A stretch of 64,000 bases of DNA from Streptococcus salivarius (GTDB lineage Bacteria > Bacillota > Bacilli > Lactobacillales > Streptococcaceae): positions 1,560,501 to 1,624,500 of the forward strand of contig NZ_CP018187.1 of NCBI RefSeq assembly GCF_009738225.1, in the 5' to 3' direction. Positions 51,501 to 58,700 of this stretch are shown piece after piece. The notes under the pieces were generated by a model that did no database searches, was not told the origin of the DNA, and saw only the letters and a list, made by a program, of their open reading frames with translations. The position numbers and the translations under genes are program-made. Position 1 is the stretch's first letter. Each line of letters starts with the position of its first letter.

Positions 51501-51709
51501 GTAGATGCTGTAGATGTCTCAACCAGGTTTGATGAACTTTCCCCCTCAACTGATGAATCAGGGTTTGATGAAGAAGCGTCAGGCGCTGTTACTTCATCGG
51601 CCTGTGCAGTATGAGCGGCAAAGAGTGCCGTTCCTAGCAAGACTGAAGCGACACCAAACGAATATTTACGCAATGAAAATCGTTGACGTCTATTGAAAAT
51701 GTCTTTCAT
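36431..51709 (-). CDS. Giant LPxTG fibrillar protein with alternating antigen I/II-C and pilin isopeptide domains
   Basis: A wall-anchored protein of 5092 residues (roughly 550 kDa). Order: YSIRK signal (cleavage after Ala37), Ala/Thr/Ser-rich stretch to about 215, and a non-repeated N-terminal region (about 215-690) that may bind ligand. Six consecutive pilin isopeptide linkage (FctA-like) domains follow (about 695-1405). Then come eleven composite units of about 327 residues, each an antigen I/II C-terminal (sspB-C2-like) domain, starting PEKYVVS-EKFDITG with a DDD cluster, followed by an FctA-like domain. A Pro/Thr wall linker precedes LPETG at 5059-5063 and GKRKKED. Each FctA-like domain shows the Lys (FTK-L-GREL), Glu (YTVEE) and Asn (EFNN) pattern of Lys-Asn isopeptide formation. 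ATG 51709 follows AGAGGGAG. No serine-rich repeats and no KxYKxGKxW signal, so accessory Sec export is not indicated. Confidence 0.92.
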   Translation of the reverse strand: MKDIFNRRQRFSLRKYSFGVASVLLGTALFAAHTAQADEVTAPDASSSNPDSSVEGESSSNLVETSTASTAQADPTAAVSSTEATASTFNLTPEASTTDKAAAETTDKQATETAKSEAAKPASEAAKPTEKAATETAKPATAASTNAASNKIETTASATATAATPAATAANRTAATAAPVAEETAAAETAAATTSLNTRGSARFYSVGSAAVRSATLDRAATDLTNAGALATRSSRRNRRAVTDHNVEAVSVETYLKDGEKATPDMTDPNGASVRSQTVPSGYQAKEGDYYTYSIVDLTRFNERYNTSYYVRAYKRFDASTDTTVELINKNTGSVVETRTITASSGIQKFTTTQSASKGELTFQVDYDKGLGTGPGKTDQPFIQFGYEVGASIQALVAPGHNLTTEEQKLYDAVYAARTSTDIINVVEPAYNGRTITDTNAKIPVSVNKTTYYKVVDKNNPTFNANKTDVTVQDYKENGNEVNLASYTLKAMEGQNFTASGERQFDGYKLYQAADANDQSGYVSRPYTVGTKFMDAERAGIKRIKEIVGEDGTVVVRVYLLDPKQQSKRSDGTLSTDGYMLLAETKPIKPGDYNKQELAVKKSPLNTIAFTDSKGVTYANGKEVPFDFQKAAGYTPYKTVFVPFLGDNIGHLSPNEQLVRGVNGIGTNVDLLNSLTPYKQPVYYYVKQEPVTVTPEVEKQLEGRVLVDGEFSFKIKEVNENKSLPSYEETVTNKNGKATFSNLTFNKVGTYIYTITEVKGADTNVDYDGMTVKMTVTVTENSKGDLQASVKYSGTGGFASSADDKVFNNYVVAPVKTKFDFSKALAGRELKAGEFSFVLKDSTGKVLQTKTNTKAGVVAFDDLTFDNTQVGTHTYTVEEVIPENKEAGMTYDTMKAEVTITVTKEGHVLKATNTLPSDTEFNNTFTPGAVKVNLEFDKSLSNGTLNAGDFSFTLTGDNNVNETVTNKANGKINFSELSFDREGVYNYTVKEVKGNNADVDYDEMTIAVKVTVTKDAATGLLVAKTEMTSTGGEATGTDDKIFNNHVVAPVTAQFDFSKALAGRDLKAGEFSFVLKDKDGKVLQTKQNDANGKVKFDALTFTNAQVGNHKYTVEEVQGTEAGMTYDPMKANVTVTVTKSGHALTAVATLPTDKEFNNTFTSAPTQAQFKFTKRLEGKVLEADAFTFELLENGNVIQTKKNAADGSITFDAIEYSAEGEHTYTVREKAGNDTNIDYDTMNAVVKVKVTKDAATGLLSTAVTMPEDTEFNNYVVSPVVTKFDFTKKLAGRELKAGEFSFVLKDAAGKVVETVKNDAAGNVTFSELSFDNTKVGTHTYTVEEVIPENKEFGMTYDQMKATVTVEVAKNGHTLTTVTNVSSTGGVDANGNATDGTADKEFNNKVTPPTPPEFQPEKFVVSKEKYDITGDKLMDDDDDVPGNEYTETNANPYVDGVKNNEPENLNTKTVERGSKLVYQVWLDTTKFTEANNIQYVGVSDKYDAEKLDVNAADIKAYDSVTGADVTAKFDIKVENGTITATSKDEFIKDKVNNPVIDTTKFAFGRYYKFDIPATVKESVKAGADIENTANQTVHVYNPVSKTVEKPEKPTQKRVNSVPVPVEMNFTKRLEGRELQANEFEFVLKKDGVEVERVKNDAAGKIVFKTLKFGRDDLGKTYNYTVEETPGTDTTVKYDTMVATVKVVVSHDGTAKAIVANVTDAADKEFNNRVTPPEEPKFQPEKYVVSKAKFDITGTKLVDDDSELTDKYGETNNNPYVDNTNNNELENLNTKTVERGQKLYYQVWLDTTKFDAANKDNIQTVGITDNYDKDKLTVNASDIKVYDSVTGADVTNKFDITDNNGVLTANLKAGFTKSLGDAENTQIIDTTKFEFGRYYKFDIPATVKDDVVAGADIENKAAQVVNYYNPVSKTVEKPNKPTEKRVNSVPISVEFNFTKKLEGRDLKAGEFTFELKDSDNVVIATATNDAAGKIKFSPVEYTNKAGKTVTALKYQKGQEGTYKYTVTEVKGTDATVTYDEMAAVVTVTVSHDGTAKALITNVTDPADKEFNNRVTPPEEPKFQPEKYVVSEEKFDITGDKLVDDDKELADKYADTNANPYADDASNNEKQNLNTKTVKRGDKLVYQVWLDTTKFDAANKDNIQSVGISDDYDEAKLELDSTKIKAYDSVTGAEVTDKFDIAVNKGVITATLKAGFTKSLGDAENTQVIDTTKFAFGRYYKFDIPTKVKADVPGGVDIENTAAQVVNYYNPTTKKVEKPSKPTEKRVNNVPVEVEFNFTKRLEGRELKANEFSFVLKDSEGKTLETVSNDAAGNVKFSKLEFKKGQEGVHNYTVEEVKGSDATVTYDTMKANVTVTVKHDGTAKVLIATVGDIADKEFNNRVTPPEEPKFQPEKYVVSEEKFDITGDKLVDDDKELADKYADTNANPYADDASNNEKQNLNTKTVKRGDKLVYQVWLDTTKFDAANKDNIQSVGISDDYDEAKLELDSTKIKAYDSVTGAEVTDKFDIAVNKGVITATLKAGFTKSLGDAENTQVIDTTKFAFGRYYKFDIPTKVKADVPGGVDIENTAAQVVNYYNPTTKKVEKPSKPTEKRVNNVPVEVEFNFTKRLEGRELKANEFSFVLKDSEGKTLETVSNDAAGNVKFSKLEFKKGQEGVHNYTVEEVKGTDATVTYDTMKANVTVTVKHDGTAKVLIATVGDIADKEFNNRVTPPEEPKFQPEKYVLNTAKFSITDNKLLDDDSELADKYADTNANPYADKDGNNEAENINTKTVNRGDKIYYQVWLDTTKFSATNKDNVQTVGITDDFDETKVDVDGSAIKAYDSVTGADVTDKFDIKVENGVMTATLKAGFTKSLGDAENTQIIDTTKFEFGRYYKFDIPATVKADVPGGSDIENTAAQVVNYYNPVSKTVEKPNKPTEKRVNNVPVEVEFNFTKRLEGRELKANEFSFVLKDSEGKTLETVSNDASGNVKFSKLEFKKGQEGVHNYTVEEVKGSDATVTYDTMKANVTVTVKHDGTAKVLIATVGDIADKEFNNRVTPPEEPKFQPEKYVVSEEKFDITGDKLVDDDKELADKYADTNANPYADDASNNEKQNLNTKTVKRGDKLVYQVWLDTTKFDAANKDNIQSVGISDDYDEAKLELDSTKIKAYDSVTGAEVTDKFDIAVNKGVITATLKAGFTKSLGDAENTQVIDTTKFAFGRYYKFDIPTKVKADVPGGVDIENTAAQVVNYYNPTTKKVEKPSKPTEKRVNNVPVEVEFNFTKRLEGRELKANEFSFVLKDSEGKTLETVSNDASGNVKFSKLEFKKGQEGVHNYTVEEVKGSDATVTYDTMKANVTVTVKHDGTAKVLIATVGDIADKEFNNRVTPPEEPKFQPEKYVLSNGNGNFDITGTKLLDDDAELTDKYAETNANPYEDSSDGKKLSNGEIVGKNEAENINTKAVKRGDTINYQVWLDTNQFDANNKDNIQTVGITDDYDEAKLDVKVADIKAYDGKTGADVTDKFDISIANGVITANLKPGFTKSLGDAENTQIIDTTKFEFGRYYKFVIPAKVTDGAYDGAEIENTAAQVVNYYNPTTKTVEKPNKPTEKRVNNVPTAIELIFGKTLNGRKLQDKEFTFELKDEKGNVLETVKNDAEGKVKFSTINYAKADLGKTFNYTVEEVKGTDTTVTYDNMKVNVTVQVIQPSVGDQLSTVISYATVGGDAYGGDDRVFDNEVTPNFKPEKYVVSEPSFDIIGNKLADDDDSADKVEIQNLNGKTLKRGQKIYYQVWLDTRDFTAESNLQTVGITDNYEEAKLDIDASEIKVYDGITGKDVTDKFDIKVENGVLYGTSKASLTKAISATDATPVIDTTKFEFGRYYKFDIPAVVKDIDANDGVDIENTANQTIHQYNPFNKKVTTPEKPTQTRENNVPVPLEFNFTKRLEGRELTAGEFSFVLKDKDNKVLQTVTNDKDGHIKFEKLLFNKADLGKTFTYTVEEVAGKDTSITYDAMKATVTVEVTKEGKVLTTVVNHASTGGFASSANDKEFNNKVVPPETPKFQPEKYVVNKEKFDITGDSLVDDDKELADKYADTNANPYADDASNNEAENMNTKSVKRGEKLVYQVWLDTTKFDANNKDYIQTVGISDDYDETKLDLDASAIKAYDSVTGEDVTAKFDIKVENGMITANLKDGFTKSLGDDANTQIIDTTKFAFGRYYKFDIPTTVKDSVPGGVDIENTAGQVVHFYNPQTKKTEIPTKPTEKRVNSVPISVEFNFTKKLEGRELKANEFSFQLKDEAGNVIETVKNDASGNVKFKAIEYKKGQEGTYKYTVEEVKGTDGTVQYDGMKAVVTVEVKHDGTAKALITNVTDAADKEFNNKVTPPDTPDFNPEKYILNESKFDLTGVKLLDDDSELKDKVADTNANPYADKTDNNEAQNINTKTLKKGDKVYYQVWLDTTKFTEAHNIQSVGVTDKYDSENLTVNVKDIKAYDSVTGEDVTAKFDITLVNGVITATSKADLTKSLGDAENTQVIDTTKFAFGRYYKFEIPAEIKQSAKGGVDIENTASQIVHQYDPQSKTVKKPEKPTEKRVVNIPVEVEFNFTKKLEGRELKADEFSFVLKDKDGNILQTVKNDAAGNVKFAALEFKKGQEGTHNYTVEEVKGTDGTVSYDSMKALVTVEVSHDGKAKALITKVNDPADKEFNNTVRPPEKPKFQPEKYVVSKEKFDITGMKLVDDDAELKDKVGDTNKDPYADSTANNEAENINTKTLKKGDKFVYQVWLDTTNFTDAHNIQSVGVTDKYDSENLNINVADIKAYDSVTGEDVTAKFDIQIVDGVITATSKADLTKSLGDAENTQVIDTAKLAFGRYYKFDIPATIKGTAKDGVDIENTASQIVHQYDPTKKSVEKPEKPTEKRVVNIPTKVEFEFTKKLEGRELKPGEFSFVLKDSKGNVIETVSNDANGKIKFSALEYKRGEEGTHVYTVEEVQGNDVTVAYDKMVATVVVSVTKDGKVLTVTSQLPEDTEFNNTVIPPYTPPTTPPNTPPTTPPTTPPTPPTPPTPVVPPVTPPTTPEAPKGPALPETGDDASMAAMALGGILASAGLGLAGKRKKED
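36690..47490 (-). repeat. Eleven composite 981-bp (about 327-residue) stalk units
   Basis: Units begin near 47490, 46515, 45500, 44519, 43538, 42557, 41580, 40540, 39580, 38605 and 37630 (minus strand). The third, fourth and sixth are nearly identical over long stretches. The seventh carries an insertion in its acidic loop, and the eighth lacks about 17 residues of that loop. Confidence 0.88.
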
Positions 51710-51792
51710 GTTTAAGTCTCCCTCTTAAAAAAATAGTTAGTTATAGATACATGACTACAAGTTAATTCCCCTCATATCCATGATTCATTCTC

Positions 51793-51821
51793 ATTCTAAC
51801 ATTCTGACAATTTAGAGTCAA
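51793..51821 (-). promoter_or_regulatory. Promoter of the 5092-residue surface protein gene
   Basis: Minus-strand TTGACT (51816-51821), 17-bp spacer, TAGAAT (51793-51798). The leader is about 77 bases to the ATG at 51709. Confidence 0.65.
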
Positions 51822-51919
51822 GTGATTAATCTATCTTTTCTAAAAAAACTTTAGTTGTCTGACAATTGTTAAATTCAAACTCTTACAAAAAGCAGCCTTA
51901 CGTTAAAACACTTGTATTA

Positions 51920-51938
51920 TAAGCGTTTAAAACGCTTA
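51920..51938. promoter_or_regulatory. 19-bp near-perfect palindrome, possible operator
   Basis: TAAGCGTTTAAAACGCTTA is symmetric around its central base and lies about 100 bp upstream of the -35 of the 5092-residue protein gene. It has no U-run and no nearby gene end, so a protein-binding site is more likely than a terminator. The regulator is unknown. Confidence 0.45.
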
Positions 51939-52586
51939 CTGTTATTTATCATAAAATCGTTTTTTCTAATATTTTGATATTAATTTTCTTCTTTAAAAGC
52001 CATCTTGAATTCACTTTTAACGTTCATTTTTCTAATAATTGGCTTTCTTAAATAAGTAAATTTCAAATAGAAGTAAGGATTGAAACAACTTTTAAACGTA
52101 AAAACCCTTTAAAAGTAAGACTTCCCTATTATCATTTTTAACTCTTCTTATATTATAAATTACCAAAGTTAGTCTTATAAAAATACGGAATCCACCATGT
52201 TTTTACCCGATATTTTCTATTTATTTATAAAGATCTATTTCTTTTCCTAACTATTCTCCCTATTTTTTGATGTTAACTATCTAATTTTAACTGTAAACAC
52301 TAATCAGTCTTAGATTTAAGTGGGATTAGGGATAACCTTAACTTCATCTAAATATAATAAGTAATGAAGTCTACTAAAATACGAAGAATTATCTAATCCA
52401 TCAGTATTGTATATATTGCCTTAAACATTTCTTTAGTTGAAATAATTGCTTGAGAATTCAAAATAACTCTTTTTTATGATAAAGGATATAAATCTTCCCA
52501 AAATTTTGACTTCTAATTTTACCAAAATTTAAAAAGCTCTCATCAAGACATATCAGCTACCAAAATCCTCTCATTACAAATCAAAA
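51939..52586. other. AT-rich intergenic region, nothing recognised
   Basis: About 650 bp between the palindrome and the terminator of the next surface gene. I found no ORF, RNA gene or insertion sequence that I can support. Confidence 0.55.
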
Positions 52587-52612
52587 AGACCCACCCCTTT
52601 CGGGATGAGTCT
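52587..52612. terminator. Terminator of the second giant surface protein gene
   Basis: The same 11-bp stem and tetraloop as at 36344, with a TTTTTGA tail on the minus strand. It is followed towards the gene by the shared GAAAACTGAAATAGTCTAAC segment. Confidence 0.92.
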
Positions 52613-52760
52613 CTCTTTCGAAAACTGAAATAGTCTAACTAACTCAATTAGATGTGTACCTAATCACTATTTAGTCTTCTTTTTTGCGTTTTCCTGCCAA
52701 ACCAAGTCCAGCTGCCGCAAGGATTCCTCCGAGAGCCATAGCTGCCATAGACGCATCATC
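52587..52760 (-). repeat. Shared anchor-terminator cassette, copy 3
   Basis: Copy at the 3' end of the second giant gene. The terminator and anchor codons match copy 2 closely, while the spacer from about 52644 to 52668 diverges. Confidence 0.82.
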
Positions 52761-55700
52761 ACCTGTTTCAGGGAGTGCTGGTCCTTTAGGAGCTTCTGGT
52801 GTAGTTGGTGGTGTCACTGGTGGAACCACTGGTGTTGGAGGAGTCGGTGGTGTTACTGGTGGAACTACTGGTGTTGGAGGAGTTGGTGGAGTCGGTGGTG
52901 TTGGAGGAGTCGGTGGTGTCACAATATTGTTGAACTCAGTATCTTCTGGCAATTGAGAAGTTACTGTCAAGACTTTACCGTCTTTAGTTACTGAAACAAC
53001 GACTCTAGCTACCATCTTATCGTAAGTAATAGTTGTATCGTTACCTTGTACTTCTTCAACAGTATAAATGTGAGTACCTTCTTCACCACGTTTGTACTCA
53101 AGTGCAGAGAACTTGATCTTACCTTTAGCATCATTGCTTACAGTTTCGATCACATTACCCTTGCTGTCTTTAAGTACGAAGCTAAACTCACCAGCTTTAA
53201 GTTGACGACCTTCAAGTTTCTTAGTGAATTCAAATTCAACCTTAGTTGGGATATTGACTACACGTTTTTCTGTTGGTTTTTCTGGTTTTTCAACAGATTT
53301 CTTAGTTGGGTCGTATTGGTGAACGATTTGTGAAGCTGTATTTTCAATGTCAACACCGTCCTTAGCAGATTGTTTAATTTCTGCTGGGATTTCAAACTTG
53401 TAGTAACGTCCGAAGGCGAACTTAGTTGTGTCGATGACTTGTGTATTTTCTGCATCTCCAAGTGACTTAGTAAGGTCAGCTTTAGATGTTGCAGTAATCA
53501 CACCGTTTTCAACCTTGATATCAAACTTAGCTGTCACATCTTCTCCTGTTACAGAGTCGTATGCCTTAATACCAGCTCCGTTGACAGTCAAGTTTGCACT
53601 GTCATATTTATCTGTAATACCAACAGATTGAATATTGTGTGCTTCAGTGAATTTAGTTGTATCCAACCATACTTGGTAGTATACTTTATCACCTTTCTTG
53701 AGTGTCTTAGTATTGATATTTTGAGCTTCGTTGTTATCAGTCTTATCAACGTAAGGATTTGCATTTGTTTCCGCAATCTTATCCTTCAACTCTTTATCAT
53801 CGTTGAGAAGTTTGTCACCTGTAATATCGAATTTAGATTCGTTCAAGATGTATTTCTCTGGATTGAAGTCTGGAGTTTCTGGAGGAGTTACACGGTTGTT
53901 GAACTCTTTGTCTGCTGGATCTGTTACGTTAGTGATAAGAGCTTTCGCTGTTCCGTCATGTTTAACTTCTACAGTTACTACTGCTTTCATCGCATCGTAA
54001 GCGACAGTTCCATCAGTACCCTTCACTTCTTCAACTGTGAATTTGTGAACGCCCGCTTGTTCTTTCTTGAATTCAAGTTTAGACAACTTAACGTTACCAG
54101 AGGCATCGTTCATTACAGTTTCAAGGACTTTACCTTCTGAATCTTTCAATACGAAGCTGAATTCGTTAGCTTTCAATTCACGTCCTTCCAGACGTTTAGT
54201 GAAGTTGAACTCTACTTGTACTGGTACGCTGTTAACACGTTTTTCAGTTGGTTTGCTTGGTTTTTCAACAGTCTTGCTTACTGGGTTGTAGTAGTTCACT
54301 ACTTGAGCCGCAGTATTTTCGATGTCTACTCCACCTTTAACGTCCGCTTTAACAGTTGCTGGAATATCAAACTTGTAGTAACGTCCGAATTCGAATTTAG
54401 TTGTGTCGATGATTTGAGTATTTTCTGCATCGCCAAGTGACTTAGTGAAGCCATCTTTAAGGGTTGCTGTGATTACTCCGTTAGCTACTGTGATATCAAA
54501 TTTAGATGTTACATCAGCACCAGTTTTACCATCGTAAGCTTTGATTGCTGAAGCATCAACATCAACTTTAGCCTCATCATAGTCATCTGAGATTCCTACA
54601 GATTGGATGTTGTCTTTGTTGTTTGCATCAAATTTAGTTGTATCTAACCATACTTGGTAAACTAGTTTTTGACCTGGTTTAACTGATTTAGTGTTAATGT
54701 TTTGAGCTTCATTGTTATCAGCTTTATCAGCATATGGGTTTGCATTTGTATCTGCATACTTGTCTGCTAATTCTTTATCATCATCTAATAATGAAGTTCC
54801 TGTTAGGTCAAATTCTTTTTCGTTTAGAACGTATTTCTCTGGGTTGAATTCTGGAGTTTCTGGTGGTGTTACTGTATTGTTGAACTCTTTGTCTGCGATG
54901 TCGCCTACAGTAGCCACAAGAACTTTAGCTGTTCCGTCGTGTGATACTGTTACTGTGACATTTGCTTTCATAGTATCGTATGTTACAGTTCCGTCAGTTC
55001 CTTTAACCTCTTCAACTGTAAAGTTGTGAACACCTTCTTCACCCTTCTTGAATTCAAGAGCTTTGAACTTAACGTTACCAGATGCATCGTTGCTTACAGT
55101 TTCAAGAGTCTTACCTTCAGAATCTTTAAGTACGAAGCTGAATTCGTTAGCTTTAAGTTCACGACCTTCAAGTTTCTTAGTGAAGTTGAACTCTACTTCA
55201 ACTGGAACACTATTCACACGTTTTTCAGTTGGTTTGTTTGGTTTTTCAACAGTCTTGCTTACTGGGTTGTAGTAGTTTACTACTTGTGATGCCGTATTTT
55301 CGATGTCTACGCCACCTGCAACATCAGCTTTCACTGTTGTTGGGATGTCGAACTTGTAGTAACGTCCAAATTCAAATTTAGTAGTGTCGATGACCTGAGT
55401 ATTTTCTGCATCTCCTAGAGACTTAGTAAAGCCGTCTTTAAGAGTTGCTGTGATTACTCCGTTAGCTACTGTGATATCAAATTTAGATGTTACATCAGCT
55501 CCTGTTACTGAATCGTAGGCTTTGATCTTAGTAGAATCAAGTTCCAACTTCGCTTCATCGTAGTCATCTGAGATGCCTACTGATTGGATGTTGTCCTTGT
55601 TAGCTGCGTCAAATTTAGTTGTATCCAACCACACTTGGTAAACAAGTTTATCACCACGTTTAACTGACTTCGTATTGATGTTTTCTGCCTCGTTGTTATC

Positions 55701-58700
55701 AGTTTTATCAACGTAAGGATTAGCTTCTGTTTCAGTGTATTTGTTTGTTAACTCTGAATCATCATCAAGAAGTTTGTTATCTGTGATTGAATATTTCTCT
55801 GTATTCAATACATATTTCTCTGGTTGGAACTTAGGTTCAGTTGGAGGTGTTACTACGTTGTTGAACTCTTTATCAGCGATATCGCCAACAGTTGCCACAA
55901 GAACTTTAGCTGTTCCATCGTGAGAAACAGTTACTGTTACATTCGCTTTCATTGTATCGTATGTAACGGTTGCGTCTGTTCCAGCTACTTCTTCAACTGT
56001 GTAGTTGTGAACGCCTTCTTGTTCTTTCTTGAATTCGATAGCTGAGAACTTAACGTTTCCATCTGCATCGTTGCTTACTGTTTCAACAACTTTACCTGTT
56101 GAATCTTTAAGGACGAAGCTGAATTCGTTAGCCTTAAGCTCACGGCCTTCCAAGCGTTTAGTGAAGTTGAATTCTACTGATACTGGTACGCTGTTGACAC
56201 GTTTTTGAGTAGGTTTTTCAGAATCTTTAACTTTCTTATTGAATGGATTGTATTGGTGAATTGTTTGGTTAGCGGTATTTTCAATATCTACACCAGCTTT
56301 AACTGTTTGTTTAACAGTTGCTGGGATATCAAATTTATAGTAACGACCAAACTCAAATTTAGTTGTATCAATAACTGGACTTGCGTCTGTAGCGCTGATA
56401 GGTTTAGTCAAGCTTGCTTTAGATGAAGCACTGATTACACCGTTTTCAACGTTGATGTCGAATTTAGCTGTTACATCTTCACCAGTGATACCATCGTAAA
56501 CCTTGATATCATCAGCGTTGATATCAAGCTTATCTTTTTCGTAGTTATCTTTGATACCAACTGTTTGAAGATTGTTTTCTGCTGTAAATTCTCGAGTATC
56601 AAGCCATACTTGATAGTAAATCTTTTGACCACGTTCAACTGACTTAGTATTCAAGTTTTCTTTTTCGTTGTTTGACGCAACGTCCGCATATGGTTTCGCA
56701 TTGGTATCTGCGTACTTGTCTTCCAACTCTTTATCATCATCGGCAAGTTTGTTACCAATGATATCGAATCTTGGTTCTGAAACAACGTATTTCTCTGGTT
56801 TGAAGTTAGGAATTACCTCGTTATCGAAGACACGATCGTCAGCGCCATAAGCATCTCCACCTACTGTAGCGTAAGAAACGACAGTTGTTAATTGAGCACC
56901 TGGTGCAGGTTGGATAACTTGAACAGTAACATTGACTTTCATGTTATCGTAAGTAACTGTTGTGTCAGTTCCTTTAACTTCTTCTACTGTGTAGTTGAAT
57001 GTCTTACCAAGATCTGCTTTAGCATAGTTGATAGTAGAGAATTTAACTTTACCTTCGGCATCATTCTTAACTGTTTCAAGAACATTACCTTCTTCATCTT
57101 TCAATTCGAAAGTAAATTCTTGATCTTTCAACTGACGTCCGTTAAGTGTCTTACCAAAGATCAACTCGATAGCAGTTGGAACGTTGTTAACACGTTTTTC
57201 AGTTGGTTTTTCTACTGGTTTTTCTTTCTTAGTAGTTGGGTTGTAATAGTTAACTACTTGAGCTGCTGTATTTTCAATTTCAGCACCATCATAAGCACCG
57301 TCAGCAACCTTAGCTGGAATGACAAACTTGTAGTAGCGTCCAAATTCGAACTTAGTAGTATCGATAACTTGAGTGTTTTCTGCATCGCCAAGTGACTTAG
57401 TGAAGCCAGCTTTAAGAGTTGCAGTAATCACTCCGTTATTAACTGTGATATGGAATTTGTCTGTAACGTCATCACCACTCTTACCATCGTAAGCCTTGAT
57501 TGCTGATTCACTTACTTCCAATTTAGCTTTATCGTAAGTATCAGTGATACCAACAGATTGAATGTTATCCTTATTGTTCGCATCAAATTTAGTTGTATCA
57601 AGCCATACTTGGTAGTTGATTGTGTCACCACGTTTTACTGGTTGAGTATTGATGTTTATAAAGTCGAATATTGGTTTTCCAAGTTCGTCAACTTTACCTG
57701 TATCAATTTTTTCGTTGTTATCAGTTTTATCGACATATGGATTAGTATTTGTTTCTCCATATTTATCAGTCAACTCTGCATCATCATCAAGAAGTTTGGT
57801 ACCAGTGATATCAAACTCACCTCTATCTTTGCTAAGAACGTATTTCTCTGGTTGGAACTTAGGTTCAGTTGGAGGTGTTACTACGTTGTTGAACTCTTTA
57901 TCAGCGATATCGCCAACAGTTGCCACAAGAACTTTAGCTGTTCCATCGTGAGAAACAGTTACTGTTACATTCGCTTTCATTGTGTCGTATGTAACGGTTG
58001 CGTCTGTTCCAGCTACTTCTTCAACTGTGTAGTTGTGAACGCCTTCTTGTTCTTTCTTGAATTCGATAGCTGAGAACTTAACGTTTCCATCTGCATCGTT
58101 GCTTACTGTTTCAACAACTTTACCTGTTGAATCTTTAAGGACGAAGCTGAATTCGTTAGCCTTAAGCTCACGGCCTTCCAAGCGTTTAGTGAAGTTGAAT
58201 TCTACTGATACTGGTACGCTGTTGACACGTTTTTCAGTTGGTTTGCTTGGTTTTTCAACTGTCTTAGAAGTTGGGTTGTAGTAGTTAACTACTTGAGCCG
58301 CAGTATTTTCGATATCTACACCAGCTGCCACATCTGCTTTCACTGTTGTTGGAATATCGAACTTGTAGTAACGTCCGAAGGCGAATTTAGTTGTGTCGAT
58401 AACTTGAGTGTTTTCTGCATCGCCAAGTGACTTAGTGAAGCCAGCTTTAAGGGTTGCAGTAATCACGCCACCTTCAACTGTGATATCGAATTTAGCTGTA
58501 ACATCATCACCTGTTACTGAATCGTAAGCTTTGATCTTAGTTGCATCAAGATCTAACTTAGTTTCATCGTAGTCATCTGAGATTCCTACAGATTGAACAT
58601 TTTCTTTGTTAGTTGCTGAGAATTTAGTTGTATCCAACCATACTTGGTAAACCAACTTGTCGCCACGTTTAACAGTCTTAGTATTCAAGTTTTGTTTTTC

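Noticed and set aside
36431..51709. Serine-rich repeat glycoprotein (Fap1/GspB class)
   Set aside because: No serine-rich repeats and a YSIRK rather than KxYKxGKxW signal; the repeats are folded isopeptide-type domains.
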